Source: Rubrivivax sp. (GTDB lineage Bacteria > Pseudomonadota > Gammaproteobacteria > Burkholderiales > Burkholderiaceae_C). From it: a stretch of DNA of 64,000 nt. Below are positions 7,810 to 18,960 of the stretch, piece after piece (the first letter of the stretch is position 1; every line of letters starts with the position of its first letter). Position numbers and translations under genes: made by a program. Location: positions 1,957 through 65,956 of the forward strand of contig DYOR01000003.1 in NCBI GenBank assembly GCA_020720385.1, in the 5' to 3' direction. The notes under the pieces are model-generated. The model was not told where the DNA came from. It searched no databases and saw only the letters and a list, made by a program, of their open reading frames with translations.

Positions 7810-9342
7810 ATGGCCACCGCCGCCTTCGACACCCCCAAGCTCAAGCCCTACCCGGTGATCCCGCTGGTCGCCGAGGGGGCGACGGCGCACCTCAAGCCCT
7901 TCGTCGCCTCGGCCGCAATCCAGGCCAACGTCGGCTTCCCGGGGGAGCTGACCGAGGGCTGGGAGCAGCGCGCGGTGGCCAAGATGGGCGACCTGCTCGG
8001 CAAGTACCGCTCGCTGCGCGTGTACATGGACGCCTGCGTGCACTGCGGGGCGTGCTCCGACAAGTGCCACTACTTCCTCGGCACCGGCGACCCGAAGAAC
8101 ATGCCGGTGGCACGCCAGGACCTGATGCGCTCGGTCTACCGGCGCCACTTCACCTTCGCCGGCAAGCACTTCCCCAAGCTCGTCGGTGCGGTGGACATGA
8201 GCAAGGACGTGCTCGACCAGTGGTGGAGCTACTACAACCAGTGCAGCGAGTGCCGCCGCTGCAGCGTCTTCTGCCCCTACGGCATCGACACCGCCGAGGT
8301 CACCATGGCCGCGCGCGAGATCATGGACTCGGTGGGCCTGGGGCAGAAGTACAGCAACGAGATCATCGGCAAGGTGCACAAGATCGGCAACAACCTGGGC
8401 CTGCCCGGTCCGGCGCTGGCCGACACGCTCTCCGGCCTCGAGGAAGACGTGCTCGAGGACACCGGCGTGGCGGTGCGCTACCCGCTGGATGAGAAGGGTG
8501 CCGAGGTGCTGCTCGTCACGCCCAGCGCCGACTTCTTCGCCGAGCCGCATGTCGAAAGCCTGATCGGCTACGGCAAGGTCTTCCACGCGGCGGGCATCAG
8601 CTGGACGCTCTCGAGCAAGGCCAGCGAAGCCGGCAACTTCGGCATGTTCATCGGCAACTACGAGCAGCTGCGCAAGATCGCGCTGCGCATCCGCGAAGCC
8701 GCGCTCGAGCTGGGTGTCAAGCGCATCGTGGTCGGCGAGTGCGGGCATGCCTGGCGCGTCGCCTACAGCTTCTGGAACACGCTGGTGGGCATCGGCGCGG
8801 GCGGCACCGACCCCTTCGCCATCGAGCTGCAGAACCAGCTCGACCACCGCTACAAGCAGCCCTCGCACATCTGCGAGCTGACCTGGGACCTCATCCAGCG
8901 CGGTGCGATCCACTTCGACAAAGAGAAGAACGACGACCGCATCGTCACCTTCCACGACAGCTGCAACGTGGCCCGCGGCTCGGGCATGGGCGACATCCCG
9001 GGCGGGCAGTTCGTCATCCCGCGCAACATCATCAAGGCCTGCGCGAACCGCTTCCACGACATGGCGCCGGGGACGATCCACGAGGCGACGTTCTGCTGCG
9101 GCGGCGGGGGCGGGCTGCTCACCGATGATCTGCTGGAAATCCGCGTCAAGGGTGCGCTGCCGCGCATGGAGGCGTTGAAGAACGTGGTCGACGCCCACGG
9201 TGTCAACTTCATGGCCACGATCTGCGCCATCTGCAAGGCGCAGTTCTCCAAGGTCCTGCCTTATTACGGCTTCGACATGGGCATGGTGGGTGGTGTGCAC
9301 CAGCTCGTGAGCAAGGCCATCCGGCTCGGTGAGCCTCAGTAA
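7810..9342 (+). CDS. dsrK: DsrK, HdrD-like Fe-S protein
   Basis: CVHCGACSDKCHYF, CSECRRCSVFCPYG, CCGGGGG motifs. Confidence 0.96.
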   Translation: MATAAFDTPKLKPYPVIPLVAEGATAHLKPFVASAAIQANVGFPGELTEGWEQRAVAKMGDLLGKYRSLRVYMDACVHCGACSDKCHYFLGTGDPKNMPVARQDLMRSVYRRHFTFAGKHFPKLVGAVDMSKDVLDQWWSYYNQCSECRRCSVFCPYGIDTAEVTMAAREIMDSVGLGQKYSNEIIGKVHKIGNNLGLPGPALADTLSGLEEDVLEDTGVAVRYPLDEKGAEVLLVTPSADFFAEPHVESLIGYGKVFHAAGISWTLSSKASEAGNFGMFIGNYEQLRKIALRIREAALELGVKRIVVGECGHAWRVAYSFWNTLVGIGAGGTDPFAIELQNQLDHRYKQPSHICELTWDLIQRGAIHFDKEKNDDRIVTFHDSCNVARGSGMGDIPGGQFVIPRNIIKACANRFHDMAPGTIHEATFCCGGGGGLLTDDLLEIRVKGALPRMEALKNVVDAHGVNFMATICAICKAQFSKVLPYYGFDMGMVGGVHQLVSKAIRLGEPQ

Positions 9343-10647
<1,305 letters not shown>

Positions 10648-10692
10648 GCCGCCCGACGCTCGCACCCGCCCATCGCCAGAAAGGGATTTCCG

Positions 10693-12663
10693 ATGTCCGA
10701 CGCCTCCACTGCCGCCAGCCCCCAGCCGCTGACCTTCCGCCGCTACCGGGACGGCGACACCAAGCCGCGCGCCTGGCAGGAAGAGATCTTCGACGCCGAC
10801 CACTCGCACAAGTGCCCGACCTACATCCAGAGCACGCCGCCCTGCCAGGGCAGCTGCCCTTCGGGTGAGGACATCCGCGGCTACCTGAACATCGTGCGCG
10901 GCGTGGAGAAGCCGCCCGCCGGCGTGCCCTGGCAGGAGTACGCCTGGCGTCGGCTGACGGAAGCCAACCCGCTGCCCTCGGTGATGGGCCGCGTCTGCCC
11001 GGCGCCTTGCGAATCGGGTTGCAACCGCAACCAGGTGGAAGACTTCGTCGGCATCAACTCGGTCGAGCACTTCCTCGGCGAGTGGGCCATCGAGCACAAG
11101 CTCGCCTTCCCCAAGCCGACGCAGGTCACGGGCAAGAAAGTGGCGGTGATCGGAGCCGGGCCGGCGGGCTTGTCGGCGGCGTACCAGCTGGCGCGCAAGG
11201 GCCACGCGGTGACGATCTTCGACGAGCGCGCCGAGACCGGCGGCATGATGCGCTACGGCATCCCGGGATTCCGCACCCCGCGCGACGTGCTCGACGCCGA
11301 GATCCAGCGCATCCTCGACCTGGGCGTGACGACGCGCATGAACTGCCGCATCGGCACCGATATCACGCTCGAGCAGATCCGCAGCGAGTTCGATGCCGTC
11401 TTCCTCGGACTCGGCGCGCAAGGCGGGCGCCCGCTGCCGGTGGAGGGCAGCGACGCGCCCAACGTGGTCACCGCCACGTCGTTCCTGAAGGCCTTCAACG
11501 ATGGCCGCATGCAGCACGTGGGCAAACGCGTGGTCGTCGTCGGCGGCGGCGACACCTCGATCGACGTGGCCACCGTGGCGCGCCGCCTGGGGCACATCGA
11601 CCAGGTGCACGAGAGCGAACGGCCGGAGCATGTCATCGCCGGCTACGCGGCGCACGACGCCGCTTCGCTGTCGGCGCGCATGGGCGCCGAGGTCACGCTG
11701 ACCTCGGTCTTCGGCGTCGACAAGATGCAGGCCAACAAGCACGAGATCGAGCAGGCGCTGGCCGAGGGCATCGCCATCCGCGGCGGCATGGCGCCCGTGG
11801 CCGTCGTGCGCGACGCCAGCGGTCGCGCCACGGCGCTGCGCGTGGCGCGTTGCGAGGCCAAGTTCATCGGCACGCGCCTGGAGATCAAGCAGATCCCGGG
11901 CACCGAAGAGGACATCGAGGCCGACCTCATCGTCTCGGCCATCGGCCAGGCGGTGGACTTCACCGGGCTGGAGGTGCTGAACAACGGCAAGGGCGGCATC
12001 AGCGCCGACAAGAACTACGAAGTGCAGGGCAAGGACGGCAAGCCCAGCGGCATGTTCGTGGGCGGCGACGTGGTGCGCCCGCACCTGCTCACCACGGCCA
12101 TCGGGCACGGCGCGATCGCCGCCGACGGCATCGACCGCCACCTGCGCGGCGAGGGGCTGGACAGGCGGCCCAAGGTGGACGTGCACAGCTTCGACCTGAT
12201 GCGCAAGATGGTCGAGAAGGGCCTCAAGGTCACGACCCTCCAGGGCGCCGTGCACGGCACGGACGCCAGCAGCGGCGCGGTGCACAACTACGACAACCGC
12301 TCCGACCGCTACGTCATCCCGCACGGCGAACTGTTCCTCGGTCACTTCGCCTACACGCCACGCAACCGGCGCAACATCGTCACGCTCAACGCCAAGGAGG
12401 CGCTGAACAACTTCGAGGAGCGCCTGCTGCCCTTGCTGGAAGCGCAGGCGCAGGCCGAGGCCAAGCGTTGCATGAGCTGCGGGCAGTGCTTCGAGTGCGA
12501 CAACTGCGTCGTCTACTGTCCGCAGACGGCGGTGTTCAAGGTGCCCAAGGCCAAGGCCACCACCGGCCGCTATGTCGACACCGACTACACCAAGTGCATC
12601 GGCTGCCACATCTGCAAGGACGTCTGCCCCACCGGCTACATCCAGATGGGACTCGGGGAATAA
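10693..12663 (+). CDS. dsrL: DsrL, NAD(P)H-linked flavin oxidoreductase with C-terminal ferredoxin domain
   Basis: GltD-like (GAGPAGLSAAYQLARKGH, GGGDTSIDVA) plus C-terminal CMSCGQCFECDNC...CIGCHICKDVCPTG. Confidence 0.95.
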   Translation: MSDASTAASPQPLTFRRYRDGDTKPRAWQEEIFDADHSHKCPTYIQSTPPCQGSCPSGEDIRGYLNIVRGVEKPPAGVPWQEYAWRRLTEANPLPSVMGRVCPAPCESGCNRNQVEDFVGINSVEHFLGEWAIEHKLAFPKPTQVTGKKVAVIGAGPAGLSAAYQLARKGHAVTIFDERAETGGMMRYGIPGFRTPRDVLDAEIQRILDLGVTTRMNCRIGTDITLEQIRSEFDAVFLGLGAQGGRPLPVEGSDAPNVVTATSFLKAFNDGRMQHVGKRVVVVGGGDTSIDVATVARRLGHIDQVHESERPEHVIAGYAAHDAASLSARMGAEVTLTSVFGVDKMQANKHEIEQALAEGIAIRGGMAPVAVVRDASGRATALRVARCEAKFIGTRLEIKQIPGTEEDIEADLIVSAIGQAVDFTGLEVLNNGKGGISADKNYEVQGKDGKPSGMFVGGDVVRPHLLTTAIGHGAIAADGIDRHLRGEGLDRRPKVDVHSFDLMRKMVEKGLKVTTLQGAVHGTDASSGAVHNYDNRSDRYVIPHGELFLGHFAYTPRNRRNIVTLNAKEALNNFEERLLPLLEAQAQAEAKRCMSCGQCFECDNCVVYCPQTAVFKVPKAKATTGRYVDTDYTKCIGCHICKDVCPTGYIQMGLGE

Positions 12664-13128
12664 ATGGCCCCCCCCCGAAACGCCTTCGGCGCCTCCCCCC
12701 CGGGGGGGCGACCCCAGCGGACCGGCAAAGCCGGATCCGCGGCGTCCGCTTGGTCACGGTGCGCGCTGTTGTGTGGGTTGGTGGCGCTGGCCTTTCCGGC
12801 CGCCGGCGGAGGCCGCACACCGCAACCGGTGATCGAGCGCGCCGCGCCGGGAACGCAGTGCGTGGAGCCGCCGGCGGTGATGCGGCGCACGCACATGGAC
12901 CTGCTGCGCCACCAGCGCGACGAGACCGTGCACGGGGGCATCCGCGGCAGCAAGTACAGCCTGAAGGACTGCATCGACTGCCATGCCAGCCGCAGCACCA
13001 TGAGCGTGAGCCAAGGTGAAACGAACTTCTGCGTCAGCTGCCACAGCTACGCGGCGGTGAAGATCGACTGCTTCGAGTGCCACAGCAGCCGGCCGCGCAG
13101 CGTCGCCCGGCAGGGGGCGCCGAAGTGA
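12664..13128 (+). CDS. dsrJ: DsrJ, triheme cytochrome c
   Basis: Three CxxCH motifs (CIDCH, CVSCH, CFECH); true start uncertain because the 5' end lies in repeat DNA. Confidence 0.9.
   Translation: MAPPRNAFGASPPGGRPQRTGKAGSAASAWSRCALLCGLVALAFPAAGGGRTPQPVIERAAPGTQCVEPPAVMRRTHMDLLRHQRDETVHGGIRGSKYSLKDCIDCHASRSTMSVSQGETNFCVSCHSYAAVKIDCFECHSSRPRSVARQGAPK
12668..12744 (+). repeat. G/C-rich palindromic dispersed repeat, divergent copy, dsrL/dsrJ junction
   Basis: CCCCCCGAAACGCCTTCGGCGCCTCCCCCCCGGGGGGGCG...GGACCGGCAAAGCCGGATCC. Confidence 0.6.
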
Positions 13129-13856
13129 GCCGCCGTGGTTTTCTCGGCGTGGCCGCCGCGGCGGTGGGCGGCATCATGCTCGCGCCGGGCATCCAGCTCA
13201 TCGAGATCGCCCAGGCCGCGGCACCCGGCGGCACCGGCGCCGGGGCCAACCCCAAGGTGCGCTGGGGCATGCTCATCGACACCACCAAGTGCGCCAGCGG
13301 CTGCACCGACTGCGTCACCGCCTGCAACACCGAGAACGGCCTCGGCGGCGGGCCCGACGCCACGCGGCCGCAATGGATCCGCAAGGTCGAGATCAAGGAG
13401 ATCAAGACCGGCCGCCAGGCTTCGGCCCCGGTGATGTGCCAGCACTGCGCCGAGCCGCCCTGCGTCGACGTGTGTCCCACCGGCGCCTCGTTCAAGCGCG
13501 CCGACGGCATCGTGCTGGTGGACCGCCACATCTGCATCGGTTGCCGCTACTGCATGATGGCCTGCCCCTACAAGGCGCGCTCCTTCGTGCACGAAGAGCT
13601 CACGGCGCAAACGCCCGACGTGCCACGCGGCAAGGGCTGCGTGGAGAGCTGCACGATGTGCGTGCACCGCATCGACAAGGGCGAGAAGACCACCGCCTGC
13701 GCCGAGGCCTGCACCAAGGCCGGCCACGGCGCCATCGTCTTCGGCGACCTCAACGACGCCCACAGCGAGATCTCGCAGCGCGTGCGCGCGGTGCGCAGCA
13801 CGCAATTGCGCGCCGACCTGATGCTCGACCCGGGCGTGCGCTACCAGGGCCTGTAG
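13125..13856 (+). CDS. dsrO: DsrO, periplasmic Fe-S protein with TAT signal
   Basis: VSRRGFLGVAAAAVGG TAT signal; multiple 4Fe-4S clusters; GTGA overlap with dsrJ. Confidence 0.95.
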   Translation: MSRRGFLGVAAAAVGGIMLAPGIQLIEIAQAAAPGGTGAGANPKVRWGMLIDTTKCASGCTDCVTACNTENGLGGGPDATRPQWIRKVEIKEIKTGRQASAPVMCQHCAEPPCVDVCPTGASFKRADGIVLVDRHICIGCRYCMMACPYKARSFVHEELTAQTPDVPRGKGCVESCTMCVHRIDKGEKTTACAEACTKAGHGAIVFGDLNDAHSEISQRVRAVRSTQLRADLMLDPGVRYQGL

Positions 13857-13859
13857 ACC

Positions 13860-15032
13860 ATGAAAGCACCTGCGGAAACCCGCCAGTTCTGGCTCCTCGT
13901 GGTCCTCGCCGGCGCGGTCACGGCCATCGGCCTGGGGGCCGCGCACTACATGGAGTTGCACGGGCACGTCGTCACCGGCATGAACAACCAGGTGGTCTGG
14001 GGCCTGCCGCATGTGTTCGCCATCTTCATGGTCGTGGCCGCCTCGGGCGTGCTCAACGTGGCCTCCATCGGCTCGGTCTTCGGCCAGCCCGTGTACAAGC
14101 CGCGCGCGCCGCTCTCGGGCCTGCTGTGCGTGGCCCTGCTCATGGGCGGCCTGATGGTGCTCATGCTCGACCTCGGGCGCCCCGAGCGCCTCGTCGTCGC
14201 CGCCACGCATTACAACTTCAAGTCGGTGTTCGCCTGGAACGTGTTCCTCTATTCGGGCATGACCGGCATCGTCGCGGTGTACCTGTGGACGATGTTCGAG
14301 CGCCGCTACAACGCCTGGTCCAAGCCCGCCGGGCTGGCGGCGCTGGTGTGGCGTTTCGTGCTCACCACCGGCACCGGTTCGATCTTCGCCTTCCTCGTGG
14401 CGCGCCAGGCCTACGGGTCGGCATTGCTGGCGCCGCTGTTCATCGTGCTCTCCTTCGGCTGGGGGCTGGCGGTGTTCCTCATCGTGCAGTCCACCATGTA
14501 CGCCTGGAACGACCGCCATCTCACGCCCGCGATCCAGCGCCGCATGGCGCGACTGCTGGGCGTGTTCATCGCTGCGGCGCTGTTCCTCGTCGCCGTCTAC
14601 CACCTGACCCACCTGTACTTCGCGCGCCAGGGGGCGTTCGAGGCCTTCATCCTGCGCGACGGCGGGCTGTTCCCGCTGCTCTTCTGGGGCGGCTACGTCC
14701 TGCTCGGTTCGGTGGCGCCGCTGGTGCTGCTCTTCCACCCGAAGTTCGCCGGCGAGCGCGGCACCTTTGCCGCCGCGGCGCTGGTGGTGCTGGGTGCCTT
14801 CGCCTGGCTCTTCGTCTTCATCATCGGCGGGCAGGTCTTTCCGCTGGAGATCTTCCCCGGCCATGTGGTGAGCAGCAGCTTTGGTGACGGCGCCGTGGCG
14901 CGCTACTCGCCTTCGCTGCCCGAGTTGCTGCTCGGGGTGGGCGGACTGGGCGCGGCCTTCCTGCTCACGGTGGTGGGCGTGCGCGTGCTCGACTTCATGC
15001 CACAGGACGACTTCGCCCTGGCGAAACCTTAG
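13860..15032 (+). CDS. dsrP: DsrP, NrfD-type integral membrane protein
   Basis: Multi-TM NrfD family; follows dsrO. Confidence 0.95.
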   Translation: MKAPAETRQFWLLVVLAGAVTAIGLGAAHYMELHGHVVTGMNNQVVWGLPHVFAIFMVVAASGVLNVASIGSVFGQPVYKPRAPLSGLLCVALLMGGLMVLMLDLGRPERLVVAATHYNFKSVFAWNVFLYSGMTGIVAVYLWTMFERRYNAWSKPAGLAALVWRFVLTTGTGSIFAFLVARQAYGSALLAPLFIVLSFGWGLAVFLIVQSTMYAWNDRHLTPAIQRRMARLLGVFIAAALFLVAVYHLTHLYFARQGAFEAFILRDGGLFPLLFWGGYVLLGSVAPLVLLFHPKFAGERGTFAAAALVVLGAFAWLFVFIIGGQVFPLEIFPGHVVSSSFGDGAVARYSPSLPELLLGVGGLGAAFLLTVVGVRVLDFMPQDDFALAKP

Positions 15033-15041
15033 GATGAAGCG

Positions 15042-15115
15042 TCCCCCACGCTCGCTGCGCTCGCTGCCCCCCGGGGGGGCGCGTCAGTACCTTCGGCCGG
15101 CCGGGCGGTACTGAC
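15042..15115 (+). repeat. palindromic dispersed repeat, dsrP/dsrN junction
   Basis: CCCCCACGCTCGCTGCGCTCGCTGCCCCCCGGGGGGGCGC then GTCAGTAC...GTACTGAC dyad. Confidence 0.7.
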
Positions 15116-16537
15116 ATGGACCGCCTGCTCGTCTCCGCGGCGCACCGCTCCTCGGGCAAGACCACCGTCACGCTGGGCCTGTGTGCGGCCTACGCCGCGC
15201 AGGGGCTGGCGGTGCAGCCTTTCAAGAAGGGGCCCGACTACATCGACCCGATGTGGCTCGCCCAGGCGGCGGGTCGGCCCTGCCTGAACCTCGACCCGCA
15301 GCTCATGGACCGCGCGTCCCTGCGGCGCTGTTTCAGCGAGGGCGTGCGCGGCGCCGAGCTGGCCATCGTCGAGGGCAACATGGGCCTGTACGACGGCCTG
15401 GCGCTGGACGGCAGCAACAGCAACGCGGCCCTGGCACATGAATTTGGCCTGCCGGTGCTGCTGGTGATCGATGCGCGCGGCATGTCGCGTGGCGTCGCCC
15501 CGCTGATCCTCGGCTACCAGGCCTTCGACCGCGGCCTGCGCATCGGCGGCGTGATCCTGAATCGCGTCGGCGGCTCGCGCCACGAGGCCAAGCTGCGCGC
15601 GGTGATCGAGCACTACACCGACCTGCCGGTGCTCGGCGCGCTGGGGCAGGACGAGCGCCTGGCGCTGCTGGAGCGCCACCTCGGCTTGATGCCTTGCGCC
15701 GAGGTCGACGATGCCGTCGCGCGCGTGCAGGCCATCGGCCGCATCGTCGCGGCGCAGGTGGACCTGCCCCGGGTGCGCGCGCTCGCCGCCTCGGCCCCCG
15801 TGTTCGAGCCGCTGCCGCCGCTCCCCGCCCCCGGGCCGCACGGCGAGACACTGCGCATCGGCATTGCGCGCGACCGCGCCTTCGGTTTCTACTATGCCGA
15901 CGACCTGGCGGCCTTCGACGCCGCCGGCGCGCAGCTCGTTCCCATCGACACCTTGCACGACACGTGCCTGCCGGCGATCGACGGCCTGTTCATCGGCGGC
16001 GGATTCCCCGAGACCTGCATCGATGCGCTGCACGCCAACGCGGCCCTGCGCGGCGCCTTGCGCCAGGCCATCGCGGACGGCCTGCCCACCTATGCCGAAT
16101 GCGGCGGCTTGATGTACCTGGCGCGCAGCATCGCCTGGCAGGGGCGCAAGGCGGAGATGGTGGGCGCGATTCCCGGCGATGCGGTGATGCAGGCGCGCTC
16201 GGTGGGCCGCGGCTACGTGCAGTTGCAGGAAACGGCGGCGCACCCCTGGGCCGCGCCGGCGGGGCGCGTGCTGCGCGGCCACGAGTTCCACCACTCCAGC
16301 CTGGAAGGCCTAGCCCCGGGCACGCGCTTCGCCTACGCCGTGCAGCGCGGCCATGGGGTCGACGGCGAACACGATGGCGTCGTTGTGCACAACCTGCTTG
16401 CCTCGTACGCACATCTGCGCAGCAGCGCGGGCACCGAGTGGGTCGCCCGCTTCGTCGACTTCGTGCGCCGGCAGCGCAACGCCCGGCCGCAACCCACTGC
16501 ACTTCAGTCTTTGGAGACCGCCCCATGTTCAGCATGA
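15116..16537 (+). CDS. dsrN: DsrN, siroheme amidase / cobyrinic acid a,c-diamide synthase-like
   Basis: VSAAHRSSGKTTVTLGLCAAY P-loop; GGGFPE and YAECGGLMYL amidotransferase motifs. Confidence 0.94.
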   Translation: MDRLLVSAAHRSSGKTTVTLGLCAAYAAQGLAVQPFKKGPDYIDPMWLAQAAGRPCLNLDPQLMDRASLRRCFSEGVRGAELAIVEGNMGLYDGLALDGSNSNAALAHEFGLPVLLVIDARGMSRGVAPLILGYQAFDRGLRIGGVILNRVGGSRHEAKLRAVIEHYTDLPVLGALGQDERLALLERHLGLMPCAEVDDAVARVQAIGRIVAAQVDLPRVRALAASAPVFEPLPPLPAPGPHGETLRIGIARDRAFGFYYADDLAAFDAAGAQLVPIDTLHDTCLPAIDGLFIGGGFPETCIDALHANAALRGALRQAIADGLPTYAECGGLMYLARSIAWQGRKAEMVGAIPGDAVMQARSVGRGYVQLQETAAHPWAAPAGRVLRGHEFHHSSLEGLAPGTRFAYAVQRGHGVDGEHDGVVVHNLLASYAHLRSSAGTEWVARFVDFVRRQRNARPQPTALQSLETAPCSA

Positions 16538-16893
16538 CCCCCGGTGCCTTGCAGGAGATCCAGGCCGCGGCCGAGCGCAGCGACGCCGCGGGCATGGCCT
16601 TGCGCGTGGCCGCGCGCAAGACGGACGACGGCTCGATCGAGTACGGCATGGGCTTCGACGAGGAGCGCGTCGACGACCAGCCCGCCGATTTCCAGGGGCT
16701 GACGGTGCTCGTCGGCGCCTCGAGCCGGGCCTTGCTCGAGCGCACGGTGCTCGACTATGCGGAAGTGGAACCTGGCCACTTCGCCTTCGTCTTCGTCCCG
16801 GAGCGTGAAGCGTCAGCGGGCGGCTGTGGCCCGGCGGCGCCGGCCGCGCGCGGGGGCTGTGGCAGCGGCAGCTGTGGCAGTTGTGGAGGCTGA
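16525..16893 (+). CDS. dsrR: DsrR, A-type (IscA-like) protein with Gly/Cys-rich C-terminal tail
   Basis: MFSMTPGALQEIQAAAERS...; position after dsrN; tail GGCGPAAPAARGGCGSGSCGSCGG. Confidence 0.88.
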   Translation: MFSMTPGALQEIQAAAERSDAAGMALRVAARKTDDGSIEYGMGFDEERVDDQPADFQGLTVLVGASSRALLERTVLDYAEVEPGHFAFVFVPEREASAGGCGPAAPAARGGCGSGSCGSCGG

Positions 16894-16900
16894 GATGAAA

Positions 16901-16996
16901 CCCCCAAGCTCACTTCGTTCGCTGCCCCCATGGCCCGCCCGGGGCCCCTTCGTGACCCTTGGGGCGGTCAGCACCTTCGGAACGGCCGGGCGGAGA
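16901..16996 (+). repeat. palindromic dispersed repeat, dsrR/cobA junction
   Basis: CCCCCAAGCTCACTTCGTTCGCTGCCCCC...CCTTGGGGCGGTCAGCACCTTCGG..CGGCCGGGCGG, collinear with the dsrP/dsrN copy. Confidence 0.65.
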
Positions 16997-17025
16997 TGGC
17001 ATCCAGCGCCCCATTGGAGCAACGC

Positions 17026-17862
17026 ATGAATTCCTTCGTCGATATTCCCGCCATGCTCGCGGCGTGTCGTGCCCGCTGCGGCACCGTGTATCTCGTCGGT
17101 GCCGGCCCGGGCGACCCGGAACTGCTCACGCTGCGCGCGGCGCGCCTGCTGGCGCAGGCCGATGTCGTGGTCTACGACAACCTCGTCGGTTCCGGTGTAC
17201 TCGACCTCATCGGGCCGGACGTGGAACGCCTCTACGTGGGCAAGGAGCGCAGCCACCACAGCATGGTGCAGGAGGACATCAACACTCTGCTCGTGCGCCT
17301 GGCGCGCGAAGGCCGGCAGGTGGTGCGCCTGAAGGGCGGCGACCCCTTCGTCTTCGGGCGCGGTGGCGAGGAACTGCAGGTGCTGGCGGCCGAAGGGGTG
17401 CCCTTCGAGGTGGTGCCGGGCATCACCGCGGCCTGCGGCGTGGCCAGCTACGCCGGCATTCCGCTGACGCACCGCGACTACGCGCAAAGCTGCACCTTCG
17501 TCACCGGCCACCTCAAGGACGGCAGCTGCAAGCTCGACTGGCCCGCCCTGGCGCGGCCGCGGCAGACGGTGGTCATCTACATGGGCCTGTCCGGCCTGGC
17601 GTCCATCTGCAACGAACTCGTGGCGCACGGGTTGCCGCGCGACTGGCCCGCCGCGGTGGTGTCGCACGGCACCCAGGCCTGCCAGCAGGTGGTGTGCGCG
17701 ACGCTCGCCACGCTGGCCGAGGCGGTGGCCCGCGCCGGGCTCGCCTCGCCCTGCCTGACCATCGTCGGCGAGGTCGTGCGCCTGCGCGACGAACTGGCCT
17801 GGTTCGAGAGCCAAGGTGCCGCTGCCGGCGTTGGCGCCCCTTTGTCCACTGCACAGGCCTGA
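17026..17862 (+). CDS. cobA: uroporphyrinogen-III C-methyltransferase
   Basis: [44 protein letters not shown]; siroheme synthesis. Confidence 0.93.
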   Translation: MNSFVDIPAMLAACRARCGTVYLVGAGPGDPELLTLRAARLLAQADVVVYDNLVGSGVLDLIGPDVERLYVGKERSHHSMVQEDINTLLVRLAREGRQVVRLKGGDPFVFGRGGEELQVLAAEGVPFEVVPGITAACGVASYAGIPLTHRDYAQSCTFVTGHLKDGSCKLDWPALARPRQTVVIYMGLSGLASICNELVAHGLPRDWPAAVVSHGTQACQQVVCATLATLAEAVARAGLASPCLTIVGEVVRLRDELAWFESQGAAAGVGAPLSTAQA

Positions 17863-17865
17863 ACG

Positions 17866-18399
17866 ATGAAACTCCACCCTTTCGCCTCCGCCCTGATCAC
17901 CGTCGTGGCGGCCCACGGGGCGTGGGCGCAGACCCCGGCACCGAGCGCGCCTGCACCGGCCATGTCGGCGCCCTGGGCGCAGGCCATGTGCGAGGCCTGG
18001 AATGCCGACACCACGCTCACCGACAAGCTCGTCGAATCCGGCTGGGTGAAGAATGACGGCGGGCGTGGCTTCAAGGCGATGCAGATCTACCGTGCGGACT
18101 GCCCGAAGAGCCCGCGCATCGAGCTGCAGATCGCGCTCAAGGAGAACAAGGCGCAATGCGTCTATGGCGGCGTGGCGAAGACCGACAAGCTCGACGGCGG
18201 CGCAGACTACCTGATGTGGGCCGAGACGCCGCGCTGGCGCGAGATGGGCGCCGGCGACTACGGCCCGATGAAGGCGATGATGTTCAGCCGCCTGAACTTC
18301 GAGGGCCCGAAGATGGAGGCCATGGGCAACATGGGCCCCTTCGGCGGCTTCCTGCTCCTCGTCGGCAAGGTGCCCGGCGAGTGGAGCGCCTGCCCCTGA
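17866..18399 (+). CDS. exported protein, possibly SCP2-like
   Basis: Signal peptide MKLHPFASALITVVAAHGAWAQ; family assignment weak. Confidence 0.55.
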   Translation: MKLHPFASALITVVAAHGAWAQTPAPSAPAPAMSAPWAQAMCEAWNADTTLTDKLVESGWVKNDGGRGFKAMQIYRADCPKSPRIELQIALKENKAQCVYGGVAKTDKLDGGADYLMWAETPRWREMGAGDYGPMKAMMFSRLNFEGPKMEAMGNMGPFGGFLLLVGKVPGEWSACP

Positions 18400-18509
18400 T
18401 CCCTCACGGGCCGCGCAGGGCAGGGCAGCTGCTGAGGCCGCCCTGAGGCCGCTGTCTTTGCGCTGACGGCACAATCGCGCTCCACACCGGCCCCTGGCCG
18501 AGGAGCGCG

Positions 18510-18956
18510 ATGGACACCACCGACACGGCCGGCAGCGGCAGCGACGACGAGCACGACCTGGAGATCAGCCTGGCCAGCGCCACCGAGCTGTGCCGGCTCG
18601 GCCTGGGCACCATGGTCGACATCCGCCAGGCCTTCGAGATCGAGATGAAGGGCGCCGTCCCGGGCGCCGTGCACATCCCGCTGTTCGAGGTCAAGCTCCT
18701 GCTCGGACACACCCTGAGCGAGGACGAGCAGGACGTGCTCGATGCCGGACAGCCCACGGACATCGACGTGCAGGGCTTCTTCACCACCTTGAACCGCCTG
18801 CACCACGGGCACGACAACATCGTGCTGTGCCTGTGCAACAGCGGCCGGCGCAGCCTCTACGCCGCGCGCCTGCTGCGCTCGCTGGGCTATGGCAAGGCCT
18901 TGTCGGTGGCCGGCGGATTCCAGGCCTGGAAGAAGCAGCTGCCGCCGGCCGGCTGA
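18510..18956 (+). CDS. rhodanese-like single-domain sulfurtransferase
   Basis: VDIRQAFEIEMKGAVPGAVHIPL... and CNSGRRS active-site loop. Confidence 0.85.
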   Translation: MDTTDTAGSGSDDEHDLEISLASATELCRLGLGTMVDIRQAFEIEMKGAVPGAVHIPLFEVKLLLGHTLSEDEQDVLDAGQPTDIDVQGFFTTLNRLHHGHDNIVLCLCNSGRRSLYAARLLRSLGYGKALSVAGGFQAWKKQLPPAG

Positions 18957-18960
18957 AGGC

